Translations under genes and position numbers: made by a program | Notes under the pieces: generated by a model | The model's database searches: none | Told to the model about the DNA's origin: nothing | What the model saw: only the letters and a program-made list of their open reading frames with translations | Assembly (NCBI GenBank): GCA_033557675.1 | Contig: JAWQRM010000391.1 | Location: 1-23,283, forward strand | DNA: 23,283 nucleotides | Direction of reading: 5' to 3' | DNA from: Coptodactyla brooksi | Taxonomy: Eukaryota > Arthropoda > Insecta > Coleoptera > Scarabaeidae | Shown here: positions 1 to 8,001 of the stretch, one piece after another | How positions within the stretch are numbered: position 1 is the stretch's first letter | How the letters are laid out: each line of letters starts with the position of its first letter

Positions 1-591
1 GTGTACAATTTTTATAAAATATTCCTATTCTCGAAACATAAACTACAAATCTACAATTTCTATTCTCGAAACATAAAGTTGCCAAAAGTATGCATTCATT
101 ATGAAAATAATAATAATAATATATTTTATTATTTAGCATAATAAAACAATTATACCAAAACGTCAATGCACAAACAGCAAAATCAAATAAAAATAAATTG
201 CAAATAGTTGTACATATGCGTATATAAAAATGTATAAATGAAATATAAATAATTATATATAATTACAGAATAATAACATCATAATTGTATCAATTGTATT
301 CAATAAATAGTTTTTGAAATAGTTTTTGACAATATGTTGATTCGTATTTTGGTAACTAAAACTAATAAATATACCAGCCAGAGAGTTGCCAAGCTGTTCA
401 AGAATACATATTCTAAATCAAAGAAATCCACAAAAATGGCGTATGTGAGTGAAGAAGAAATGAGAATTTTTACAGGAATTTTCTTGAATTGTTTATATGA
501 AACCTTTGGCTTCGTAACAAGTTAATCAATTATCAAGAATCTAGTGTTGGATACATTTTTAAGTAATCTCACACTAATTCTATAGCTATTG
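1..591. other. AT-rich DNA without recognised gene
   Basis: This stretch is very AT-rich, with many ATAATAATA and TATAAAT runs. It holds one 63-codon ATG-to-stop frame on the plus strand (334-525), lysine-rich and without a domain I recognise. In DNA of this composition such a frame is expected by chance, so I do not call it a gene. A 21-base phrase near 500-523 (GAAACCTTTGGCTT, then GTAACAA) recurs around 17386-17409, suggesting a small shared repeat fragment. Confidence 0.5.
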
Positions 592-985
592 TTAAATGCT
601 TTACATACAAGCTAATTATTATATAATCTGATCACAATAAGGATTTCGTAAAAATTGTACATATGGTTGAGGTAAATCTACAAATTTTTTTTTATTTTTT
701 TACAACTTTTTGTAACAAGATATATTTTTGTAATCTATATAAAATTGTGAGTAAACAACTATAAGGATAGTGCATGCTTAAAATCAACAGTTCTCGAGTT
801 ATAAGCATAATTGATAAACATACAGTCTTAATCCCTCACTTTATAAAAAAAAATATTTCGAATAAAGGTTGCATGACATCGAACTCTTCACTATTTGAAA
901 TAGTTTTCGAATATACAGGGTGTTCGGTTTATTCTAAAAACTATCCAACTTCAAATTTTTAAACGTTGGATCGCCCCATATATTA
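592..985 (+). repeat. Dispersed repeat, copy A, with TACAGGGTGTT motif
   Basis: This copy aligns by eye with 11160-11545 in the same orientation. Shared blocks include GCTAATTATTATATAATCTG, AAGGATTTCGTAAAAATTG, TTTTTACAACTTTTTGTAA and GGTTGCATGACATCGAACTC. Copy A has about 45 bases near 755-800 that copy B lacks, and copy B has its own insertion near 11360-11400. The segment from about 911 begins ATATACAGGGTGTTCGG and ends near 975-985 with a degenerate inverse (GGATCGCCCCATATATT), as a small element with inverted ends would. The small frame at 774-962 lies wholly inside this repeat and is not treated as a gene. The element class is not identified. Confidence 0.75.
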
Positions 986-1099
986 TTACATATTTGAAGT
1001 CCTTATAAAATTTAAGGGCCACTTTAATTATTACACCTTAACTTCAAATTGTACCATTTGGGCTTATCTTAGAACTGTTAATGCTCTTTCTAGATAACA

Positions 1100-1205
1100 A
1101 TGTTTCAAATAAAAGTTGCATCACATCCAACTGTTCACAATTTGAAACTATTTTCGAATATACAGGGTGTTTGGCTTGTTCTAAAAATCATTCAACTTAC
1201 ACATC
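1100..1205 (+). repeat. Dispersed repeat, partial copy C
   Basis: This copy repeats 861-961 about 245 bases downstream: TTTCAAATAAAAGTTGCATC, then CATCCAACTGTTCACAATTT, then ATATACAGGGTGTTTGG and TTCTAAAAA. It is more diverged than copies A and B. The preceding text (GTTAATGCTCTTTCTAGATA) resembles the stretch before the same block in copy B near 11395. Copies A and C together look like a partial head-to-tail duplication. Confidence 0.65.
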
Positions 1206-1264
1206 AGTTCCAAATCGCAAGTTTATGTTATTACACATTTTTGGAAAAAGATGACAGGTATGAA

Positions 1265-2450
1265 TGGATTTTTTTATATTTAAATCTGGGGCAAGGTAAG
1301 AGAAAGGCATGTACAATCTACATCTTCTAGTTTTTTATCATATCAGTTGTTTGTAGCTGTATTCCTGATACGGTCCCTCTCCTTGTTATACCTAACCGAA
1401 TTAAGTGGAAACTTTTCTAAACGGTGGACTAAAAAGTCTAAACCAACCATTTTTTTATAAGGTGTCTAGAACTGGTAATGTCCCATTGTTCTCTATTTCA
1501 TATGTGAATTTTATATAGCAGGAAATCGCGAATTTAATTAAGCCATCAACATTTGACCTTTTTGTGTCAAAAACCGCGAAAATGTCGTCAACATACCTAC
1601 GCCATACCCTTGAGAAATATTCAAATTCTTGGCCAGCTTAGGTTCCAAACTTTATCGTGAAGAGATCTGCAATGAAAGGCAAAATTGAATGTAACTTTGA
1701 TCCGTACACAGCTAAGTTAAAAGTAAATATTCTCGAATAATTTCATCATTCAAGTTGTTTAATTTAAGTAGTTCTTCCAGATAAAACAAAGCATGCGGGA
1801 CAGGTACACTAGTATTTAGTACACTGATATTTCTTCTTCTTGAAGGCGCGTGTCTTTAATCTTATTAATACATTCAAGCGGGTTTTTAAACGAGAATTTT
1901 TTTGGTTTTACGGATAAATTTACTAATTCCTTTGACAATCACTTCGAAATTTTGCAGGCGGGGAGTTAATGGCTGATACTGTGGGCCGTACTGTATTCCC
2001 TGGGGTGTGTATTTTTGAGGGAGACAGCATAGCCTCTGCATTCTAGGATTATTAACTATTATCTTATATTTAACTGAATCAATGACAAGGCTGTTGTATT
2101 CTTTTAAAGCACTTTTGGCAATGCGTTTCTTAAAATGGAACTACAAGGTCTGGACTTGACCATGTTATAAACTTTTTCAAAATAATCAGTTCTATCTAAT
2201 ACAACAACCATATTTCCTTTGTCAGCTTTTAGATAAAAACAATCTTTCATTCTCGAACCTGTGACTAACTGGCGTTCTTGTTTATTGGGGAGCTTGTTGA
2301 TAGAGACTTTATTTCTTGAGATTTGGTTGCTGCAAGTCTCCCTCACAAAAGCTTTTGCGCAGTCAGAATGCTTACTTTGAATTGAGCCCTCAGTGCTTTC
2401 TATCAAATTGCCTATAAAATTGACAAAATTATGAAATGTATGCTTATTAC
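1265..2450 (-). pseudogene. Penelope-like element reverse transcriptase, decayed copy 1
   Basis: This is a remnant of a Penelope-like retroelement polyprotein read on the minus strand through several frameshifts and stops. An open part of about 100 codons (2104-2406, in frame to about 2450) holds LKADKGNMVVVLDRTDY, the family's RT motif. Next come LP-KIHTPG-RPTVSAINSP (about 1970-2025), VPHALFYLEELLKLNN (about 1745-1805), PFIADLF, and WRRYVDDIFAVFD, with the catalytic YVDD at 1584-1595. FTYEIENNGTLPVLDTL (about 1460-1510) follows, then a shifted HRL-FPLNSVRYNKE-like stretch near 1370-1430, which is the connector to the C-terminal domain. The order of blocks is what the family shows. A stop lies between PFIADLF and YVDD, and the 2104 frame ends at a TAA that a frameshift bypasses. 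The copy cannot encode active enzyme. The endonuclease domain is missing at the low-coordinate end. Confidence 0.88.
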
Positions 2451-4323
2451 GACAGAATGCTTACTACATGGAATTCTGTGTAAAAGTTAAAAAAAATAAG
2501 TTATAATCTACTGATTACCAGACCGCCAGCTTTAAAAAACGCGTTTTTTTCGAGTTATTACATTTTTCGGAAAAATCCCGTATCGTAACCACTATATCCC
2601 GAGAACCATTGAAGCAATCTACCTAAAACTTTTTCGTGCTTATTCTGTGTATCAAGGGCTTGTTCGTGAACGAAGGGTTTTTAACTTTTCTGAAAACCTC
2701 TTTTATTGAAAAGAAATGAAAAAATAAGAGCCCGAAAAGTTGCACTTTTCTTTAGAACGGCGGCCGTTTTGTTAAAAGTTGTTTCTTCGAAAAATCCTTC
2801 GTTCACGAATAAGATACATTCATGTACTAACAGAATTTTTTTTGGATTTTGATATCAGATGGCTTGGCTTAGAGCTATCGTGGCCACCGCACAACACCTC
2901 TGAAAGATCAGGTTTCCTTAAAGTGGCCGTAACTTCTTTAATTTACAATATTTTTCAACGAAAAAATTTTTGAATTTTGTTCTATATACGTACTTTTAAT
3001 ATCAATATGTTGTAAGAAAAAATAGTTAGAACATTCTATAAAATTCCCCGAAAATCACGTCTTTTTTCACCCTTTAACGAAAGCATTCTCACTTCCTGTA
3101 AAGACAGGTGTCCACTATTTATAATAACTATCAAGGTATTTATAACGAACTCAATTACTGTTGAAATGAATCTGTTTAATTAGCAACGTAGAAACTTTTT
3201 ACACATCACTGCACAGTCAGTTATCGTCGACTTCTTTCCCACATTTTTATAATGCGGGAAATTGGTTTGCAAACTTGAATGAAATAAAACCACTTCGGAG
3301 TTTTCTTATAAACAACCCGAGAGTTTAATTAAAATATCGCTACCGGGATTTTTACAAACTAAACCAGACTTACCTACGGCAAGGGCGAGCGCAGCTTTTT
3401 GAGTAATCGCGTAGCTTTAATTATTTTTAATTGGCATGAAATATGGCAAAAACCTAACGAGAACGAGTTTTAGCGATTAAACGAACAGGACATACGACTC
3501 AGGGCATAATTGTGAAATGTCGTTTTAATGTATAACCTCCATTTAGTTGCGTTTAAATTGGTGTAGATAGCGAATGCTATGACGTTACGCAATCTAACGG
3601 ACATTTACACAACTTATTCACTGCGTATTGCTGCTGTAGCAATTTCCGAATGTTATCTGTCATCGTCTGGATACATTTGTGTCTAGCGCAGGCGGCCATA
3701 TCATCGGGTTATCTGGTATACTTTTAGTCCCCGATGTGTCACATTTACTTTTTTAATGTAGATCTAGATAGCTCACCGAGACCGTTAATTATTTAAATAA
3801 CTTTCTCACAGGAGAAGCCGGGCATAGAGTGACTCGGATTGCTTAAATATCTGCGATCGGTATTGTGTTTAAGAATGTCATTGGGCGTAATGGTTATCTG
3901 GGAAACGACCTATTGTAAAATAGTGCTTTGTAAGTCCACGAGATGTATTGAGGAGTGAATTGAAAGCGATTATACACTCTTTCTACCTCTGTAGAAGTCA
4001 TAATGTGATGGAACATAATATTCCATTACCTTTACTATTTTTTAAGGAAATTTCATGATTACAATGTTACCTATTACACGAATCATGCTCAACGCGATGG
4101 AGAATGTCAATACCCGGACCACACAGAGTACGACAGGCACCGCCCCGCAACAGTGAAGACGGGGTGAGTCCAAATGAGATGTAAGAGTAAAATAATTAAC
4201 TGAAATATTATTGTTCGTCAATTGCAGGTCTTCAATATATCGCTCTGACAACAGATGATGCACCCAGTTCGCTTTCAATAGGAAGCAAACAAGGTTGCCT
4301 ACATTCGTTATATACCCGATTAG
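2451..4323. other. No recognised gene; hairpin and otherwise unassigned DNA
   Basis: Apart from the inverted repeat at 2659-2813, no family could be assigned. From about 2520 to 2980 the sequence has the look of a dispersed repeat, with low-complexity blocks such as AAAAAACGCGTTTTTTTCGA. From 3100 to 4320 base composition is more balanced and may be unique genomic DNA. A 97-codon minus-strand frame at 4042-4335 has a hydrophobic C-terminal half but no family I know, and it runs into the repeat at 4324. Confidence 0.5.
2659..2813. repeat. Imperfect inverted repeat, 24-bp arms
   Basis: The left arm at 2659-2682 (CTTGTTCGTGAACGAAGGG, then TTTTT) pairs with the right arm at 2790-2813; 22 of 24 positions match. 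The interior of about 107 bases contains GGCGGCCGTTTTG and GAAAAGTTGCACTTTTC, itself a small palindrome. This resembles a foldback repeat or miniature element. No flanking target duplication was seen. Confidence 0.75.
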
Positions 4324-4645
4324 TAGAGAGCCCATAATGGTGCCCCCTCAATAAACGTAAACAAAGCAAACAGATAGTTTGCATGCAAATCAGATTTATG
4401 ACACTCGCAATCAACGAGTTTGTAAGTACAAAAACTTACTAATCAGGATTAGCTTCGTTATCATCAATTTCAGCTGCAGTATGTGTTTAGAAGTTTCGTT
4501 TTAAATCAATACGAAAGAAAGTGAGATTAAGCCCAGTGAGCAAAATCCACAATATACAATTTACAATAAAAAAATTAAATTCTACTATCATATAACAAGT
4601 AAGTAAAAAAATACAATCTACTAAACAATTTAAATTCTTGATTTG
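4324..4645 (-). repeat. Direct repeat flanking PLE copy 2 (3' side), pseudo-LTR-like
   Basis: This stretch aligns by eye with 5849-6165 in the same orientation. Shared text includes TAGAGAGCCC, CAATAAACG, AAACAAAGCAAA, TTTGCATGCA, CGCAATCAACGAG, CATCAATTTCAGC, AAGCCCAGTGAGCAAA and ATACAATCTA. The last residues of the Penelope-like reading frame (to 4575) fall inside it. Penelope-like elements commonly carry pseudo-LTRs, which fits direct repeats on both sides of such a fragment. This copy is the more decayed: the ATG and cysteine codons present in the other copy's plus-strand frame are changed here. Confidence 0.75.
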
Positions 4646-5525
4646 GTTGATATCCTTGTTTCATCTTATTGCTGTACTGGTGTTTTATTTCTAAACCGTT
4701 CTGACGAAGATTTTGTTGGTGTGGTTCACAACGCGTTTCGACTTTTTGAAGTGAATGTATGTGTAAGAAGTGTATCGTGTTATATAGGTTTCGAAAACTT
4801 GCGTAGTGTCCGATGATGTCATGGTTTTTTCTATGCTTGTAAATCTCTAGGGCTTCCCGGGTGTCCAGTTTTTTGCTTTTTCCTTGTATTGCCAATATCG
4901 ATGTTGTTTCCTCAATGGTACCTGGATCGTGTCGACATTTATTGACGTGCTCCACATAGTTGGAATCCACTCTATTGTACCGGTACGACCTTACGTGTTC
5001 TTTATATAATGTGAATTTACATCCAGTGAAATGTAAATTGTTTTTGGTTTCAGCCTATTTTTAATGTTGTTGTCAAACCTGTATGCTATTTGTAGTTCGT
5101 GTTGTTTGAAATTTTTGTTATCGTATAGACATAAGGAGCGGTATAGGTAAAAGTTACCAATGTAGGTGTTTCGGTGTCTTCTGTTCGAGTTTTTTCAATG
5201 TGTTGTTTGGTTTCTTTAGTATTGTTAGCTTTGTGTTTGATTTGTCTCTGAATTCTGTCGACTACAGATGGGCTGTATCCGTTTGCCTTGGTGATCTGTT
5301 TGATAGTGTTCAGTTCGGTGTTGTAGTCTTCCATGTCCATTGGTATAGTATGTAGTTGATGAATCAGGCTTCTAAAAGCTACGTGTTTGCTTCATTTTGG
5401 ATGCGTTGAGGTGACGTGTATGATATTACTTGTTAGCGCTGGTTTTCTATGTACTTTGCATTTTAGTCCGTTGTTAGATCTCATTATTGACACAATTAGC
5501 TTAATGTCTATTATTAATCTAACGG
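4575..5525 (-). pseudogene. Penelope-like element C-terminal RT and endonuclease remnant, copy 2
   Basis: Read on the minus strand from about 5525: a strand ending in IDIKLIVSIMRSNNGLKC, then KVHRKPALTS, IHVTSTHPK, a TGA, and KHVAFRSLIHQLHTIPMDME. Then comes DYNTELNTIKQITKANGYS (5086-5340 and upstream). This matches the Penelope-like order 'RKPT - S-HP-HK - RL-IP - NTIK-IA-ANGY'. A frameshift follows into ELQIAYRFDNNIKNRLKP (about 5030-5095). Next are FTLYKEHVRSYRYNRVDS and a frame at 4575-4970 with EHVNKCRHD and KKLDTREALEIYKHRKN. These correspond to the H, K/L and catalytic E region of the GIY-YIG endonuclease. The GIY/YIG start of that domain is lost between 4985 and 5040, so the nuclease is dead. 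The RT catalytic core is absent: the fragment is 5'-truncated. Confidence 0.85.
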
Positions 5526-5848
5526 CACTTATATAGCAACTATTGAGGTGACTGAGCTGCTACATCAGCAATTCTTGGTGAGTCACGGTTGGCGTTGTTT
5601 GTTTACTACATTCTCCACCTGCTTGTGACTGTGCGTGTTTATGGAAGCCTAACCTTCCACTCAATCCACCTCAGGACAACGACAACTAGTTATTTATATC
5701 TTTTGATTTATTGATACTGGGCTTAATATATCGAGCTCTTGGCAAAATCTAGAGCACTGTGTGTAGTATAGTTATCACTGTTAATAGTAATTCTTGTTAT
5801 TTTGATACATATTAATATTATTGAATGTGGGCGAACTGTCACCCCCTA
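5526..5848. other. Spacer between PLE copy 2 and upstream direct repeat
   Basis: No Penelope-like residues were found upstream of about 5525, and no other gene was recognised. It contains TTCTCCACCTGCTTGTGACT and a CCTTCCACTCAATCCACC block. If the flanking direct repeats are pseudo-LTRs, this piece is either untranslated element sequence or later insertion or deletion scar. Confidence 0.4.
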
Positions 5849-6165
5849 TAGAGAGCCCGCAATGGTGCTCCTCAATAAACGCAAACAAAGCAAATAGATG
5901 ATAGTTTTGCATGCACATCAGGTCTATGACATTCGCAATCAACGAGGTTGTAAGTATAACAAACCTACCAATCGGGATAAACTTCGTTAACATCAATTTC
6001 AGCAACAGTATACGTTTAGACATTTTCTTTTAAATGAATACGAAGGAATGTGAGGATAAGCCCAGTGAGCAAATTGCAAAATGTACAACTTGCAATAAAG
6101 AAATTAAATCATACTATCATTTAGCAGGTAAGTTAAAAAATACAATCTATTAAGCAGCTTAAACT
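5849..6165 (-). repeat. Direct repeat flanking PLE copy 2 (5' side), pseudo-LTR-like
   Basis: This is the partner of 4324-4645, in the same orientation, placed upstream of the Penelope-like fragment on its coding strand. The two copies stay alignable over about 315 bases with many substitutions and small gaps, so they are old. No hammerhead ribozyme core (CTGATGA, then GAAAC) was found in either copy, although a CTGATG-TGCATGCAAAAC string occurs on the minus strand. This copy also holds an intact plus-strand exon-like frame, listed separately. Confidence 0.72.
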
Positions 6166-6266
6166 CGATATCAACCCGAAATTAACCAAAATATTCTTTC
6201 GTTGTAGCTCCTTACGCATATGCAGCTCCTGACCCCTCTGAAACTCCACGTACAGTCACGGATTAG
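6034..6266 (+). other. Two-exon-like small reading frame with CxxC pair
   Basis: A plus-strand ATG at 6034 opens 31 codons containing KCTTCNKEIKSYYHLA, with a CxxC pair. They run into a near-consensus 5' splice site (GCAG|GTAAGT, 6127/6128). Eighty bases on, TTCTTTCGTTGTAG (ending 6207) is a good pyrimidine-rich 3' splice site. Joining these keeps frame, adding APYAYAAPDPSETPRTVTD before a TAG at 6264. An 80-base intron is normal for insects. In the sister repeat (about 4515-4610) the ATG, the cysteines and the donor are degraded. No homologue is recognised. A chance frame inside a repeat remains quite possible. Confidence 0.25.
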
Positions 6267-6384
6267 ACGATAAAAAAAGTCCAAATGCTGTTCGTCCCAT
6301 GTAACGACAAACTTGTCTCTTACGAAGTCTTCCACGTGCTCCACAAAATGGTGGAGGCAAAAGAAAACGGCAGCTCGCCATATA

Positions 6385-6795
6385 ACAAAATAGAGGCAAG
6401 AAACCAAATAAGGGTAAAGGATCTTCAGATCGTAAATGGTCCAACGTAATTGACGATCGTTACACATTAATCCATCGAAAGGAAACGTCGCCCAAAAAAC
6501 GTCCCAAATCCGAAACGGTGTAGTTCATTGTCCGCAAACATGCGATTCGACCAGCCTTCCCAATGCTTCGAAAAGCTCCCACTTACACAGGTCCCTCTAT
6601 ATATAAAATTCAAAAACGGCAACATCCGACAGTACATTCACGTGTCAGGCGTGGTAAAGAGGACTTAGAGAGAGGAAAATCGCTTACATATCGTAAAAAC
6701 AGGATATAGAAGTTACCAACTTAAGACAGCACTGAAAGATGACAAGTACCCAAAAGAAACAAAGCCAAACAACAATCAAAAGTAAATCAAACACA
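6385..6795 (+). repeat. Tandem array unit 1 (411 bp)
   Basis: This is the first of four head-to-tail units, counted from the anchor ACAAAAT(A/G)(G/A)AGGCA. It lacks 42 bases that units 2-4 have in the region 6470-6500: an 8-base and a 34-base loss that together keep the reading frame to the shared TAG (6521). The frame reads KPNKGKGSSDRKWSNVIDD. The end of the unit carries TCCCTCTATATATAAAATTC and GGATATAGAAGTTACCAACT. The segment just before it (6340-6384) also resembles the anchor (CACAAAATGGTGGAGGCAAA), a possible further partial copy. Confidence 0.85.
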
Positions 6796-7212
6796 ACAAA
6801 ATGAAGGCAGGAAACCAAATAAGGGTAAGGGATCTTTAGATCACAAACGGTCCAACGTAATTGATGATCGTTACAGATTAATCCGGCGAAAAGTCGAAAG
6901 GAAACGTCGCCCAAAAAACTCCAAATCAAATACCACAAATTAAACTGCGAAACATCCCAATCTCGAAGCAGTGTAGTTCATTATCCGCAAACGTGCGATT
7001 CGACCAGCCTTCCCAAGGCTTCGAAAAGATCCCACTTACACAGGTCCCTCTATATAGAAAATTCAACAACGGCAACATACCGTACAGTCATGTGTCAGGC
7101 ATGGTAAAGGGGACTTACGAGAAAAGAAAATCGCTTATATACACGAAAAACAGGATATAGATGTTAACAACTTAAGACAGCACTGAAAGATGACAAGTAC
7201 CCAAAAGAAACA
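6796..7212 (+). repeat. Tandem array unit 2 (417 bp)
   Basis: This is the second unit. It has the full-length basic frame from CCA at 6815 to TAG at 6974 (53 codons), but with an internal TAA (AATTAA) where unit 3 has GATCAA. Its 3' end lacks about 37 bases (the GCCAAACAACAATCAAAAGT block) present at the ends of units 1 and 3. Confidence 0.85.
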
Positions 7213-7393
7213 ACAAAATGGAGGCAGAGAACCAAATAAGGGTAAAAGACCTTCAGATCACAAACGGTCCAACGTAATTGACGATCGTTACAGATTAATC
7301 CGTCGAGAGGTCGAAAGGAAACGTCGCCCAAAAAACTCCAAATCAAATACCACAGATCAAACGGCGAAACGTCCCAAACTCGAAGCAGTGTAG
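7190..7393 (+). CDS. Basic 67-residue reading frame within tandem array
   Basis: This ATG-to-TAG frame spans the junction of units 2 and 3. It is very basic: a HKRSNVIDDRYRLIRREVER stretch, then KRRPKNSKSN and a C-terminal KRPKLEAV. Two basic clusters about 20 residues apart resemble a nuclear-localisation or nucleic-acid-binding tail, but I recognise no family and see no catalytic motif. Equivalent frames are open in the other units through SNVIDDRY (or close variants), then stop early at TAA in units 2 and 4 or lose 14 codons in unit 1. There is no Kozak or promoter evidence. It may be the remnant of a real exon amplified by tandem duplication, or simply repeat sequence with low stop density. 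Confidence 0.2.
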   Translation: MTSTQKKQQNGGREPNKGKRPSDHKRSNVIDDRYRLIRREVERKRRPKNSKSNTTDQTAKRPKLEAV

Positions 7394-7666
7394 TTGGTTA
7401 TCCGCAAACATGCGACTCGACCAGCCTTCCCAAGGCTTCGAAAAGATCCCACTTACACAGGTCCCTCTATATAGAAAATTCAACAACGGCAACATCCGAC
7501 CGTACACTCACGTGTCAGGCGTAGTAAAGGGAACTTGCGAGAGAAGAAAATTGCTTATATACTGGAGAAACAGGATATAGAAGTTACCAACTTAAGACAG
7601 CACTGAAAAATGACAAGTATCCAAAAGAAACAAAGCCAAACAACAATCAAAAGTAAATCAAACACA
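7213..7666 (+). repeat. Tandem array unit 3 (454 bp, full length)
   Basis: This is the longest unit and probably the full period. It includes the basic frame, CGACCAGCCTTCCCAAGGCT, CCCACTTACACAGGTCCCTC followed by TATATAGAAAATTC, CACGTGTCAGGCGT and the terminal AAGACAGCACTGAAAAATGA. It is the only unit in which the basic frame runs without a stop to the shared TAG. Confidence 0.85.
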
Positions 7667-8001
7667 ACAAAATGGAGGCAGGGAACCAAATAAGGGTAAA
7701 GGATCTTCAGATCATAAACGGTTCAACATAATTGATGATCGTTACAGATTAATCCTTCGAAAGGTCAAAAGGAAACGTCGCCCAAAAAACTTCAAATCAA
7801 ATACCACAAATTAAACGGCGAAACGTCCCAAACTCGAAGCAATATAGTTGGTTATCCGCTAGCATGCGCTTCGATCAGCTTTCCTAAGGCTTCGATAAGA
7901 TCCCACTTACACAGATCCCTCTATATAGAAAATTCAACAACGACAACATACTGTACACTCACGTGTCAGGCGTGGTAAAGAGTACTTACGAGAGAAGAAA
8001 A
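7667..8001 (+). repeat. Tandem array unit 4 (partial, 335 bp)
   Basis: This last unit is alignable up to AGAGAAGAAAA at 8001, where the array stops and unrelated sequence begins (GTGGTAACTGTATG). It keeps the 53-codon spacing from CCA at 7686 to TAG at 7845, with the same internal TAA as unit 2. Confidence 0.82.

Noticed and set aside
334..525. 63-codon plus-strand frame starting MLIRILVTK
   Set aside because: Short, in very AT-rich DNA, no motif and no splice or promoter support.
4232..4414. Minus-strand frame of 60 codons
   Set aside because: Crosses the border of a repeat and overlaps another frame; no recognisable content.
1265..5525. A single Penelope-like element split by an insertion
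   Set aside because: On the coding strand the C-terminal half lies upstream of the RT half, the wrong order, and the connector is present in both.
5781..6023. 80-codon hydrophobic minus-strand frame in the 5' direct repeat
   Set aside because: Its counterpart in the sister repeat is broken, and it resembles no Penelope-like N-terminus.
5849..6165. Hammerhead ribozyme in the pseudo-LTR-like repeats
   Set aside because: A CTGATG string exists on the minus strand, but the GA after it, a proper stem II and the GAAAC core are absent in both copies.
6171..7346. Minus-strand frames in the tandem array (for example 6171-6467, 6684-6938, 7164-7346)
   Set aside because: Antisense shadows of the basic plus-strand frame: lysine-rich codons on one strand give Phe/Leu-rich frames on the other.
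6385..8001. CRISPR array
   Set aside because: Units are hundreds of bases and contiguous, without spacers, and the DNA is eukaryotic.
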